From Acidovorax sp. (GTDB lineage: Bacteria; Pseudomonadota; Gammaproteobacteria; Burkholderiales; Burkholderiaceae_C): 47,147 bases of DNA. The first letter of the stretch is position 1. The number at the start of each line of letters is the position of its first letter. The notes below the pieces were generated by a model. That model had not been told where the DNA came from and ran no database searches. It saw nothing but the letters and a program-made list of their open reading frames with translations. Shown here in pieces: positions 17,177-24,619 of this stretch. A program made the translations under genes and the position numbers. Location of the stretch: assembly GCA_004210805.1 (NCBI GenBank), contig SDXZ01000014.1, forward strand, positions 1 through 47,147. Direction: 5' to 3'.

Positions 17177-18208
17177 TCAGGGCTGTGCGGCCAGGTCGCG
17201 GATGACGCCCTCCAGCCCCTGTACCACCCGCGCCAGCCGGTCGTAGTCCACCTTGTCGGGCGTGTCCTCGCGCGTGTGGTAGTGCGGATAGCGGTAGGGC
17301 GCCGTGTCGGTCACCATCAGCGCGGGATAGCCTTCGTCGATGAAAGCGGCGTGGTCCGAGTAGTCCACCCCGGGGATGAAACGCGGCGCCGCAATGCCTT
17401 CGGAGGGAAACTGGGCATGCGACCGGAAGGACTTCACCGCGCTGCGCACCAGCCTCAAGTCAGTCGTCGTGCCCACGAAGGCGATGAAATTTCCCTGCGT
17501 GGGATAGAAGCGGTTAAGCGGCCACGGGTACTTCTGCGAGGCCGCCTCGTCCGAGAAGTAACCCATGGTCTCCAGCGACAGCATGGCCTGCACAGGCGCT
17601 CCGGCAGCCTTCAACGCCTTGGCGTGCACGCGGCTTCCCATCAGGTGGGTCTTGAAGTACGGAGGCTCTTCGTTGGTGTACAGCGCAAACACGATGTCCG
17701 ACGACGCTGTCTCGCCCAGATTTTTCAGGCGCCGTGCCAGTTCAAGCACCGCCGCCGTGCCTGTGCCGTTGTCATTGGCTCCCGCGGTTTCGTGGGCCGA
17801 GTCGTAGTGGGCACCCACCACGATCACACGCTGCCCTGGCGCGCGGTGGCTCGGGAGCGTGACCCACAGGTTGCGAACTTTCTGGCGCGAGGCTTTGAAC
17901 TCCTGCCGCTCCACCCGATAGCCGTACGAAACAAGCTCAGCTTCCAGGTAGCGGGCGGCCGCGTCCAGCGCAGCCGGTTGGCGCAGGTTGTGCTCCACAG
18001 ACGCCACAGCCACCACATGCCGGCGCAGCCGCTGTGCCAACGCAGCCTGGTCTGCGCTGGCCACGGGCAGGGGCCCCCGATGCGACCGTGACGGCATCTG
18101 CGTGATGGCCGCCATGTAAACGAGGGCCAGCAGGGCCACCAGTGCCAGCGCACCGCAGATGCGCAAAAGGCCTGCGCCAAGGCGCAGGGCGAAGTGTCGA
18201 AGGGTCAT
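17177..18208 (-). CDS. M28 family zinc peptidase, membrane-anchored
   Basis: A 343-residue peptidase of the M28 (aminopeptidase Y/S) family, cutting amino-terminal residues with two zinc ions. Ligand motifs are VVGAHYDSAHE, then GANDNGTGTAAVLELAR, ALYTNEEPPYF, and the late VDYSDHAAFID with HYHTREDT. The N terminus carries an uncleaved-looking hydrophobic segment (GALALVALLALVYMAAI), so the catalytic domain should face the periplasm. I set the start at 18208, because it begins just before the positively charged end of this segment; upstream codons in frame do not look like coding sequence. It converges on the esterase gene with an eight-base gap. Confidence 0.88.
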   Translation of the reverse strand: MTLRHFALRLGAGLLRICGALALVALLALVYMAAITQMPSRSHRGPLPVASADQAALAQRLRRHVVAVASVEHNLRQPAALDAAARYLEAELVSYGYRVERQEFKASRQKVRNLWVTLPSHRAPGQRVIVVGAHYDSAHETAGANDNGTGTAAVLELARRLKNLGETASSDIVFALYTNEEPPYFKTHLMGSRVHAKALKAAGAPVQAMLSLETMGYFSDEAASQKYPWPLNRFYPTQGNFIAFVGTTTDLRLVRSAVKSFRSHAQFPSEGIAAPRFIPGVDYSDHAAFIDEGYPALMVTDTAPYRYPHYHTREDTPDKVDYDRLARVVQGLEGVIRDLAAQP

Positions 18209-18401
18209 GCAATGAAGGCGGTGGCGTTCAGGGACGGATAAACAGGCGCGGGCCTCGGGCTCGACCTGGAGCCCGTGGCCGTGTGAACGAGAATGATGAT
18301 CGAAAATGGCCCACCTCCGGCAAAGCCCAGGCACCCGGGATCAGCCCGTGGCGCCCAGCCTCCATCGCCCGGCCCCGGCCGCATCGCACCCACCCACACC
18401 C

Positions 18402-19013
18402 ATGCCCCCCATCGCCGTCATCGACTTTGAAACCACCGGCGTCTCGCCCGGCCAGGGCGCACGCGCGACGGAGGTGGCGATCGTGCTGCTGGAACAAGGC
18501 CAGGTGGTGGACCGCTTTCAGAGCCTGATGAAAACCGGCGCGTGGATTCCGCCGTTCATCACGCAGCTCACCGGCATCACCAACGCGATGGTGGACGCGG
18601 CGCCCGATGCGGCCGGGGTGATGGCGGACGCCGCGCGGTTTGTGGGCGATGCGCCCATGGTCGCGCACAACGCGTCGTTCGACAGCAAGTTCTGGCAGGC
18701 CGAACTGGCCCTGGCCGACGTGGCCGCGCCGCACCCGTTTGCGTGCACGGTGCTGCTGTCGCGCCGGCTGTACCCCCAGGCGCCCAGCCACAAGCTCGGG
18801 ACGCTGGTGGACTACCACGGCCTGCCGCGCACGGGCCAGGCGCACAGGGCTCTGGCCGATGCCGAAATGGCGGCGGCCCTGCTCGCGCGCATGCAGCACG
18901 ACCTGCGCACCCGCTGGCGGGTGCCGGAACCGAGCTACGCGCTGCTGCAGACGCTGCAGCGCTGCGCCAAGCCCAAGGTGGGGGCGCTTCTGGCGCAGCA
19001 TGCGGTGGAATGA
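18402..19013 (+). CDS. DEDDh 3'-5' exonuclease (DnaQ-like)
   Basis: A 203-residue exonuclease related to the epsilon subunit of DNA polymerase III and to RNase T-like enzymes. The metal-binding acidic residues are D8 and E10 in VIDFETTG, the aspartate in AHNASFDSKFW, and the H and D in HRALADAEMAA. The length covers just the exonuclease domain plus a short tail. I chose ATG 18402, directly before the first strand; the frame extends upstream with no family match. It is divergent from the M28 peptidase and followed by a dispersed repeat. Confidence 0.88.
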   Translation: MPPIAVIDFETTGVSPGQGARATEVAIVLLEQGQVVDRFQSLMKTGAWIPPFITQLTGITNAMVDAAPDAAGVMADAARFVGDAPMVAHNASFDSKFWQAELALADVAAPHPFACTVLLSRRLYPQAPSHKLGTLVDYHGLPRTGQAHRALADAEMAAALLARMQHDLRTRWRVPEPSYALLQTLQRCAKPKVGALLAQHAVE

Positions 19014-19062
19014 CCGGAGCGGCGCAGGCATGTGCCCCGGTCGCTACAACCCGTCTGCTACC

Positions 19063-19122
19063 AACATGATAGCTATAAGCGCTTGATAGACAAGCGCTGG
19101 CGGCACTTTTTAATCAAAATTT
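19063..19122 (+). repeat. dispersed intergenic repeat, copy 2
   Basis: Contains ATAGCTATA, then AGCGCTTG (19078-19085), ATAGA and CAAGCGCT (19091-19098), followed by CACTTTTTAATCAAAAT. It has the same core as the copies at 1511, 33751 and 44884. Confidence 0.85.
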
Positions 19123-19308
19123 GGGCTTGCAAGCGGGCCCGTGGCACCCAGCCATCCACGCCAGCGCTGCAGCGCCAACCTGCCGGCCTTGACCGCCATC
19201 GCCCCGGGCACAAAATGCAGGGCAGTGCACGCTCCCAGTGCGTGCTGGCGCGGGCGTGTTGGCAAGCCCCCGCCGCTGCCCTTGAATCCCCACAACGAAA
19301 GGCCCCCC

Positions 19309-19890
19309 ATGGTGCTGCTGGTTTTTGGACTCGTGCTGTTTCTGGGCGTGCACTCCGTGCGCATTGCGGCCGACGCCTGGCGTACGCAGACGCTGGCGCG
19401 CCTGGGCGAGGGGCCGTGGAAGGGGCTGTATTCACTGGTGTCCGCGGTGGGCCTGGGGCTCATCATCTGGGGCTATGGCCTGGCGCGGCAGCAGCCCGTG
19501 GTGCTGTGGGTGCCGCCCACCGGCATGCGCCACGCCGCAGCGCTGCTCACACTCATCGCCTTCATCCTGCTGGCCGCCACCTATGTGCCGCGCAACGCCA
19601 TCAAGGCGCGGCTGCACCACCCGATGGTGCTGGGCGTGAAGGTGTGGGCGCTGGCGCACCTGCTGTCCAACGGCAACCTGGCCGACGTGCTGCTGTTCGG
19701 CAGCTTTTTGCTGTGGGCCGTGCTGAGCTTTCGCGCCGCACGCCAGCGCGACCGGGCACAGGGCACCGTCTACGCCCCCGGCACTGCGGCCGGTACCGGC
19801 GCGGCTGTGGCGGTGGGCGCGCTGGCGTGGCTGGGTTTTGCGTTCTGGGCCCATGCCTGGCTGATCGGCGTCGCGCCGCTGGGGCGTTAA
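19309..19890 (+). CDS. NnrU family integral membrane protein
   Basis: A 193-residue membrane protein with five or six hydrophobic helices. It begins MVLLVFGLVLFLGVHSVRI, and the family signatures GVHSVRIAAD, KGLYSLVSAVGLGLIIWGYG and LHHPMVLGVKVWALAHLLSNG are clear. NnrU was first linked to nitrate/nitrite respiration in Rhodobacter, but most homologues occur without denitrification genes and their biochemistry is unknown. ATG 19309 directly starts the first membrane helix; the frame upstream is non-coding in character. No denitrification genes are visible nearby. Confidence 0.87.
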   Translation: MVLLVFGLVLFLGVHSVRIAADAWRTQTLARLGEGPWKGLYSLVSAVGLGLIIWGYGLARQQPVVLWVPPTGMRHAAALLTLIAFILLAATYVPRNAIKARLHHPMVLGVKVWALAHLLSNGNLADVLLFGSFLLWAVLSFRAARQRDRAQGTVYAPGTAAGTGAAVAVGALAWLGFAFWAHAWLIGVAPLGR

Positions 19891-19997
19891 GAACCAAGCT
19901 CCTTTGGGGGCATGGCGAAGGGCAGCAGCTGCAAATCCCGGAGAATCCGCGCTTCCCGTTTTGTGTTTTCTGCCTTTTTTGAAGAAGAGCCTTCTGC

Positions 19998-20264
19998 ATG
20001 ACCGACGCCACCACCCCCGCAACCACCACCACGCCGCCAGCCCTGCCCGACCATCTGTCGGTGGACCCGCGCAGCCCGCACCATGTGGCCGCCGTGTTCC
20101 AGCATGACATCGGCATCCGCTTCAACGGCAAGGACCGCACCGATGTCGAGGAGTACTGCATCAGCGAAGGCTGGGTGAAGGTGCCAGCCGGCAAGACGGT
20201 GGACCGCAAGGGCCAGCCGCTGATGATCAAGCTCAAAGGCAAGGTCGAGGCGTTTTACAAGTGA
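19998..20264 (+). CDS. DUF3297 family protein
   Basis: An 88-residue protein matching DUF3297, a small family of unknown function with a very conserved core: LPDHLSVDPRSPHHVA, then HDIGIRFNGKDRTDVEEYC and EGWVKVPAGKTVDRKGQP. It is soluble and has no signal peptide. Annotations elsewhere sometimes name it glutathione peroxidase, which the sequence does not support. It stands about 110 bases after nnrU and may be read from its transcript. Confidence 0.85.
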   Translation: MTDATTPATTTTPPALPDHLSVDPRSPHHVAAVFQHDIGIRFNGKDRTDVEEYCISEGWVKVPAGKTVDRKGQPLMIKLKGKVEAFYK

Positions 20265-20373
20265 CCTTCGTGGGGCGGATGCGCGGCGGCCTTTGCGCGG
20301 CGCGTCTGCCCGGCGCCGCTCGGCCGGCCAAGGCCGTTGCGATGACGATCCCTTGAAGCACGACCCTTCCCGC

Positions 20374-20862
20374 ATGGACGACAGCACTTACGCCTGGGTG
20401 ATCCATTGCGACGGCAGCGCCGTGCCCAACCCCGGGCGCATGGGACTCGGCGCCGTGGTGGTGGAGCCCGACGGGACCACGCGGCATGCCTTGTCTGAAG
20501 CGACCCACCTGATTGGGTGCAACAACGAGGCCGAGTTGCGCGCGCTGTTGCTGGGACTGCAGTGCGTGTTGCAGCTGGCCCCCAGGCCAGCCCACCCGGT
20601 GCAGGTGTTCAGCGACAACAGCGTGCTGGTGGCGCAGCTCTCCGGCAATGACGCCATGCCGCCGATTGCGCGGCTGGCCGACCTGTTTGACGAAGCCCGT
20701 GCCCAGCTGGTGGCGTGTGGCGATGCCCATGTGCACTGGATCCCGCGCCACCGTAATGGCGAGGCCGACGCCCTCGCGCGCGCGGCGCTGGGGCTCGCGC
20801 CCAAGGCGTCCACACCCCACCACTTGCGCAAGAAGAACAACAAGAAGCACCCGCGGGCCTGA
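20374..20862 (+). CDS. ribonuclease HI family protein
   Basis: A 162-residue RNase H-fold protein, called reverse-transcriptase-like or RNase HI-like. The acidic residues are D13 in VIHCDGSAVPN, the glutamate in NNEAELRALL, the aspartate in FSDNSVLVAQL, and the last in RNGEADALARAAL, so it should be active on RNA in RNA/DNA hybrids. The tail is basic (LRKKNNKKHPRA). It is not the standard rnhA, whose sequence is longer around the basic protrusion. I chose ATG 20374 because it begins immediately before the first strand. Confidence 0.85.
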   Translation: MDDSTYAWVIHCDGSAVPNPGRMGLGAVVVEPDGTTRHALSEATHLIGCNNEAELRALLLGLQCVLQLAPRPAHPVQVFSDNSVLVAQLSGNDAMPPIARLADLFDEARAQLVACGDAHVHWIPRHRNGEADALARAALGLAPKASTPHHLRKKNNKKHPRA

Positions 20863-20902
20863 CTCGCGGAGTGGGACTTGCCCGGGGCCCGTCTACGCCC
20901 GA

Positions 20903-21424
20903 TCAATCCAGCCCCAGCTGCTCCCGGTACGCACTGATGCGCGGCAGCAGCGTCTGGCGGCGCGCCAGGCTGTCGGGCGGCCAGTACAGGTCGCGGTCGT
21001 AATACTGCGGCACCGCGGGTGTGCCGGGCGGCAGCACCACCCAGGGCTGTTTGGATTCGGTGTAGATGTGGATGTCGGGCGGCAACAGGTCAGGCGCATC
21101 GAGCGTGCCCACGCGCACAAAGGCCACCAGCGGGCCGGCACCTGAATAGTGGCTCCACACTGCGATGCGGCAGTGCGGGCAGCGCGCGATCTTCTGGCCA
21201 AAGCCGCTTTCAGACGGTGTATCCACCAGCTCGACCGCGCCCACCAGCCGCGTGAGGCGTTCGGCTTCGACCATGGCGTTCAGTGCAAACGAGGCGCCGC
21301 TTTCGCGCTGGCACCAGCGGCAGTGGCAGCAGTGCACAAACAGCGGCGCCGTGTGCAGGCGGTAGCGCACATGGCGGCAGGCACAGCCGCCGTCGAGCGG
21401 GAACACGGTGTCGGGGTGTGTCAT
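20903..21424 (-). CDS. GFA family protein (formaldehyde-activating enzyme-like)
   Basis: A 173-residue zinc protein of the GFA family, named after glutathione-dependent formaldehyde-activating enzyme, though most members are not shown to have that activity. Zinc-binding cysteines occur in GGCACRHVRY, FVHCCHCRWCQRESG and ARCPHC. Its 3' end faces the RNase H gene. No formaldehyde-oxidation genes are nearby, so the substrate cannot be named. Confidence 0.87.
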   Translation of the reverse strand: MTHPDTVFPLDGGCACRHVRYRLHTAPLFVHCCHCRWCQRESGASFALNAMVEAERLTRLVGAVELVDTPSESGFGQKIARCPHCRIAVWSHYSGAGPLVAFVRVGTLDAPDLLPPDIHIYTESKQPWVVLPPGTPAVPQYYDRDLYWPPDSLARRQTLLPRISAYREQLGLD

Positions 21425-21579
21425 GGCACGGCGGGTGGGGAGTGGGCGAAGAAGCCATTCTGGCGAAAGCGCGGCACAAAATCACGTGGACGTCACGCTG
21501 GTATCCGCTTGAAATCAGGCTGTAAGTGCGTCCTCGATGACGTGCCCACACTGCACTGCAGTCTGCACAGCGCCACCAT

Positions 21580-22782
21580 TTATCCCCCCGCGCGCGCCAG
21601 CAGCAAGGCCTTTTCCTGCGCGTTGCGCGTGAGGCCCGCGGCGCGCTCGAATTCAGCCCGCGCCTCGGCCCCCCGGCCCAGCTTGGCCAGCAGATCACCG
21701 CGCACGCTGGGCAGCCAGTGGTAGTGGCGCAGCACGGGGTCGTGGGCGATTTCGTCCACCAGTTGCAGCGCGGCCGCCGGGCCCTCTGCCATGCCCACGG
21801 CCACCGCGCGGTTCAAGGCCACCACGGGCGAAGGCGCCACTTGCACCAGCGCGTCGTACAGCGCCACGATGTGGGGCCAGTCGGTGTCCTCTGCGCGCCG
21901 TGCGCGCGCGTGGCAGGCGGCGATGGCGCCCTGCAACGCATAGGGACCCCAGGGGTGGCCGGCGCGGGCCAGCTGCTCGGCCTTGTCCAGTGCGGCCAGG
22001 CCCCGGCGCAGCAGCAGCGGGTCCCACCGCGCGCGGTCCTGGTCCATGAGCAGCACGGGCCGGCCTTCGCCATCGGTGCGCGCGCCCAGGCGCGAGGCCT
22101 GGATCTCCAGCAACGCTACCAACCCCTGCACCTCGGGCTCGTCAGGCACCAGGCCGGCCAGCACGCGCACCAGGCGCTGTGCCTCGCCGCACAGTGCGGG
22201 CCGCATCCAGCCGTCGCCCGCGGTGGCGGCATACCCTTCGTTGAAGACGAGGTAGATGACTTCGAGCACCGACGCCAGGCGCGGCGCGCGCTCGGCTTCG
22301 CCGGGCACCTCAAACGGCACATGGGCGGCCGACAGGCTGCGCTTGGCACGCACGATGCGCTGCGCGATGGTCGGCTCGGGCACCAGAAACGCCCGTGCGA
22401 TCTCAGCCGTGGTCAGGCCCCCCAGCAGCCGCAGCGTGAGCGCCACGCGCGCCTCGGTGGGCAGAACAGGGTGGCAGGCGGTGAAGATAAGGCGCAGCAA
22501 GTCGTCGCCGATATCGTCCTGCTGCGCAGCGACCAGGGTGTCCACCACGTCGGGCGCGTACTGGGCTTCGAGCGCCTCCAGGTCCTTGCCAAGCGCCTCG
22601 TGTTCGCGCGCATGCATGGCCTGCTGGCGCAGGTGGTCGATGGCGCGGCGCTTGGCGGTGGTCATAAGCCATGCCCCCGGGTTGGCGGGCAGGCCCGTGG
22701 CGGGCCAGTGCTCCAGCGCGGCCACCAGCGCGTCCTGCGCCAGCTCCTCGGCCCGGCCCACGTCACGCGTCATGCGCGCCAC
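21580..22782 (-). CDS. ECF42-type RNA polymerase sigma factor, N-terminal part frameshifted
   Basis: An extracytoplasmic-function sigma factor of the group with a C-terminal TPR-like extension (DUF6596) that is usually encoded with DGPF/YciI proteins, as here. Region 2 (RAEELAQDALVAALEHW, PGAWLMTTAKRRAIDHLR) and region 4 (LLGGLTTAEIARAFLVPEPT) are present. The open frame reaches back only to GTG 22782. The missing first helix of region 2 (TIDAVWRIEAARIIASVAR) is encoded just upstream in the same frame, but the expected start, ATG at 22889 (MQHPRSPDADAG), is in another frame. Three GGTGC units at 22828-22842 cause the shift; two units would restore a 435-residue protein. As it stands the gene is probably inactive or phase-variable. 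Confidence 0.82.
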   Translation of the reverse strand: MARMTRDVGRAEELAQDALVAALEHWPATGLPANPGAWLMTTAKRRAIDHLRQQAMHAREHEALGKDLEALEAQYAPDVVDTLVAAQQDDIGDDLLRLIFTACHPVLPTEARVALTLRLLGGLTTAEIARAFLVPEPTIAQRIVRAKRSLSAAHVPFEVPGEAERAPRLASVLEVIYLVFNEGYAATAGDGWMRPALCGEAQRLVRVLAGLVPDEPEVQGLVALLEIQASRLGARTDGEGRPVLLMDQDRARWDPLLLRRGLAALDKAEQLARAGHPWGPYALQGAIAACHARARRAEDTDWPHIVALYDALVQVAPSPVVALNRAVAVGMAEGPAAALQLVDEIAHDPVLRHYHWLPSVRGDLLAKLGRGAEARAEFERAAGLTRNAQEKALLLARAGG

Positions 22783-22827
22783 GCTGGCGATGATGCGTGC
22801 GGCCTCGATGCGCCAGACCGCATCGAT

Positions 22828-22842
22828 GGTGCGGTGCGGTGC
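22828..22842. repeat. tandem pentamer (GGTGC)x3 that breaks the sigma gene
   Basis: Three exact GGTGC units in a row (plus-strand reading), inside the beginning of the ECF42 sigma gene. Removing one unit joins the frame from ATG 22889 to the rest of the gene as HRTIDAVWRIEAARII, which matches the family; the present sequence reads HRTAPSMRSG instead. Confidence 0.8.
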
Positions 22843-22908
22843 AGGGCATCGGCGCCAGCATCGGCATCAGGACTGCGGGGGTGTTGCATCGGTGGTCTCG
22901 GTGAACGC

Positions 22909-23316
22909 TCAGCCCAGCGCCTTGCTGGCATCCACCATGTGCACGAACTCCCAGCTGTGGCCATCAAGGTCATCAAAACTGTGCGAGTACATGAAGCCCA
23001 GGTCCTGCACCGGGCGGGGCGAGGTGCCGCCCGCTGCCAGGGCCTTGGCGACGAGGGCGTCGACCTCTTCGCGGCTGTCGCACGAGAAGCACACCAGCAC
23101 CTCCGACGTGGTGCGCGCATCGGCAATCGTTTTGCTGGTGAAGGTCTGGTAGAAGTCCTTGACCAGGAGCATCACGTAGAGGTTCTCGCCCACGACCAGG
23201 CAGGCGCCCTGCTCGTTGCTGAACTCGGGGTTGAACTCATAGCCCAGGGCGCGAAAGAACGCCTGCGAGCGGGCCATGTTCTCGATGGGCAGGTTCACGA
23301 AGATTTGCTTGTGCAT
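22909..23316 (-). CDS. VOC family (glyoxalase/bleomycin-resistance fold) protein
   Basis: A 135-residue protein with the paired beta-alpha-beta-beta-beta modules of the vicinal oxygen chelate superfamily: KQIFVNLPIENMARSQAFF at the start, and DLDGHSWEFVHMVDASKAL at the end. The start at 23316 is supported by AGGAG upstream; the frame extends 17 codons further with no ribosome site. It is the third gene of the ECF42 operon, 19 bases before the expected sigma start. VOC proteins are common in such operons; the substrate is unknown. Confidence 0.86.
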   Translation of the reverse strand: MHKQIFVNLPIENMARSQAFFRALGYEFNPEFSNEQGACLVVGENLYVMLLVKDFYQTFTSKTIADARTTSEVLVCFSCDSREEVDALVAKALAAGGTSPRPVQDLGFMYSHSFDDLDGHSWEFVHMVDASKALG

Positions 23317-23380
23317 GAGAGGCTCCTGAAGGGGTGGGAAGGTAAAGCGAAACGAAAGGTTTGGCAAAGGGGGCGGCGGT

Positions 23381-23917
23381 TCACGCCGCGGGTTTTAGCG
23401 CCGCGGCCTGCAGGTTGGCCAGGCCGTCCTCGAAGTCCTGCCCCACCACGCGGTCCATGTTGAAGACCAGGTGCGCGATCTTGGCGAGGTAGGGTACGGG
23501 CCCTTGCATGGCCCAGGTGACGCGGGTGGCGCCCGCGCCTTCGGGCTGCAGCGTGAACTCGACCTGGTTGTGGGCTTCGAAGGGTTTGACGAAGTCGAGC
23601 TTCATGTCCACGCGGCGGGGTGCCGTGGCCTCCACGATCTCCATGCTGCCGGTGCCCACCTTGTCGCCCTGCCATGCGTAGCGTGCGCCAGGACCACTGG
23701 TGGTGGCGCTGTACTCGCCCTTGATGGCGGGGTCCTTGCGTTCGTAAGGGTTCCAGGTGTTGAACTGGCGCAGGTCGTGGATCAGCCCGTACACCCGCTC
23801 GGGCGGGGCCGTGATCACGCGGCTGCGTTCCACGCGGAAGGTGTCGGGGCGGGTGGCGGCGTAGGCCAGCAGCAGCGCCAGGGCGGCGAGCAGCACGAGG
23901 GCAATGGTCTTGATCAT
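23381..23917 (-). CDS. SRPBCC (START-like) domain protein with N-terminal membrane segment
   Basis: A 178-residue protein. Residues 3-20 form a hydrophobic segment (IALVLLAALALLLAYA), which would anchor it in the inner membrane or serve as a signal. The rest is a polyketide-cyclase/START-like fold: VERSRVITAPPERVYGLI, FNTWNPYERKDP, then VEFTLQPEGAGATRVTWAM. It probably binds a hydrophobic ligand. It is the second gene of the ECF42 operon, 25 bases after the DGPF gene. The similarity is strong, the function unknown. Confidence 0.88.
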   Translation of the reverse strand: MIKTIALVLLAALALLLAYAATRPDTFRVERSRVITAPPERVYGLIHDLRQFNTWNPYERKDPAIKGEYSATTSGPGARYAWQGDKVGTGSMEIVEATAPRRVDMKLDFVKPFEAHNQVEFTLQPEGAGATRVTWAMQGPVPYLAKIAHLVFNMDRVVGQDFEDGLANLQAAALKPAA

Positions 23918-23942
23918 GGTGGTGGCTCCAGGGCCGGGGGGG

Positions 23943-24356
23943 TCAGCCGCGGGCTTCGAGTTCGCGGAAGTGCTCCACGCCCTGCACGGCGGCGAAGTCC
24001 TCCATCTCGTACAAGGGGCGCACCTCGATCTCAGCTTCCAGGCCCTCGCCGCGGGGGTTGGGGAAGCGGCGCGTCCATTCCAGCGCCTCGCCTGTGCTGC
24101 GCACCTGGATCAGCGTGTAGCCGGCGATGAGCTCCTTGGTCTCGGTGAAGGGGCCGTCGGTGACGGTCCGCGCACCGGCGGCACCGTAGTGCACGCGCCA
24201 GCCCTGGGCGCTCGGCTTGAGGCCGCTGCCGTCCAGCAGCACGCCGGCGTGGGCCAGCTCCTCGTGGTAACGGGCCATGGCGGCCATCAGGGGCTCGGTG
24301 GGCATGTCGCCGCGCTCGGATTCGGCGGTGGCTTTCACGATGATCATGAATCGCAT
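23943..24356 (-). CDS. YciI/DGPF domain protein, first gene of the ECF42 operon
   Basis: A 137-residue YCII-related protein. The name-giving motif is in TVTDGPFTETKELIAGY, and the N-terminal strand is MRFMIIVKATAESE. DGPF proteins are the hallmark partners of ECF42 sigma factors; their biochemical role is unproven, though a dimeric alpha-beta fold like muconolactone isomerase is expected. AAGGAG lies seven bases upstream of the start. A promoter matching the ECF42 consensus is found at 24419-24445, and the SRPBCC, VOC and sigma genes follow on the same strand. A second, unlinked DGPF gene lies at 33299-33661. Confidence 0.9.
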   Translation of the reverse strand: MRFMIIVKATAESERGDMPTEPLMAAMARYHEELAHAGVLLDGSGLKPSAQGWRVHYGAAGARTVTDGPFTETKELIAGYTLIQVRSTGEALEWTRRFPNPRGEGLEAEIEVRPLYEMEDFAAVQGVEHFRELEARG

Positions 24357-24418
24357 GGGGTGCTCCTTGGGATGGTGGTGCCAGGGGGGGTGGTGAAATT
24401 TCTTGCCTTCACCTGGAC

Positions 24419-24445
24419 GACGAACGGGGCAGCTTCAGATCGACA
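24419..24445 (-). promoter_or_regulatory. candidate ECF42-dependent promoter
   Basis: Read on the minus strand, TGTCGA (24445-24440), a 17-base spacer, then CGTC (24422-24419). As I recall it, the reported ECF42 consensus is TGTCGA at -35 and CG(A/T)C at -10. It lies about 63 bases before the DGPF start. The TGTCGA is also part of a 10-mer shared with the REP element at 1434, so chance cannot be excluded. Confidence 0.6.
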
Positions 24446-24619
24446 GGCTTCGTGAAAAACAAGGGTTTTTACTGAGAAAAAACCAGCGCCCAGCGGGCCG
24501 AGACGGTCACCCCTGCGGGCGCGCAAGACCCGCTGTGGCGTATCTGCCAAGCCGTGCAAATGGTTACCCGCCCCCGCGATGTGCCTCGGTAGGATGCCCC
24601 GCGAGGGACCCCGACAGTA

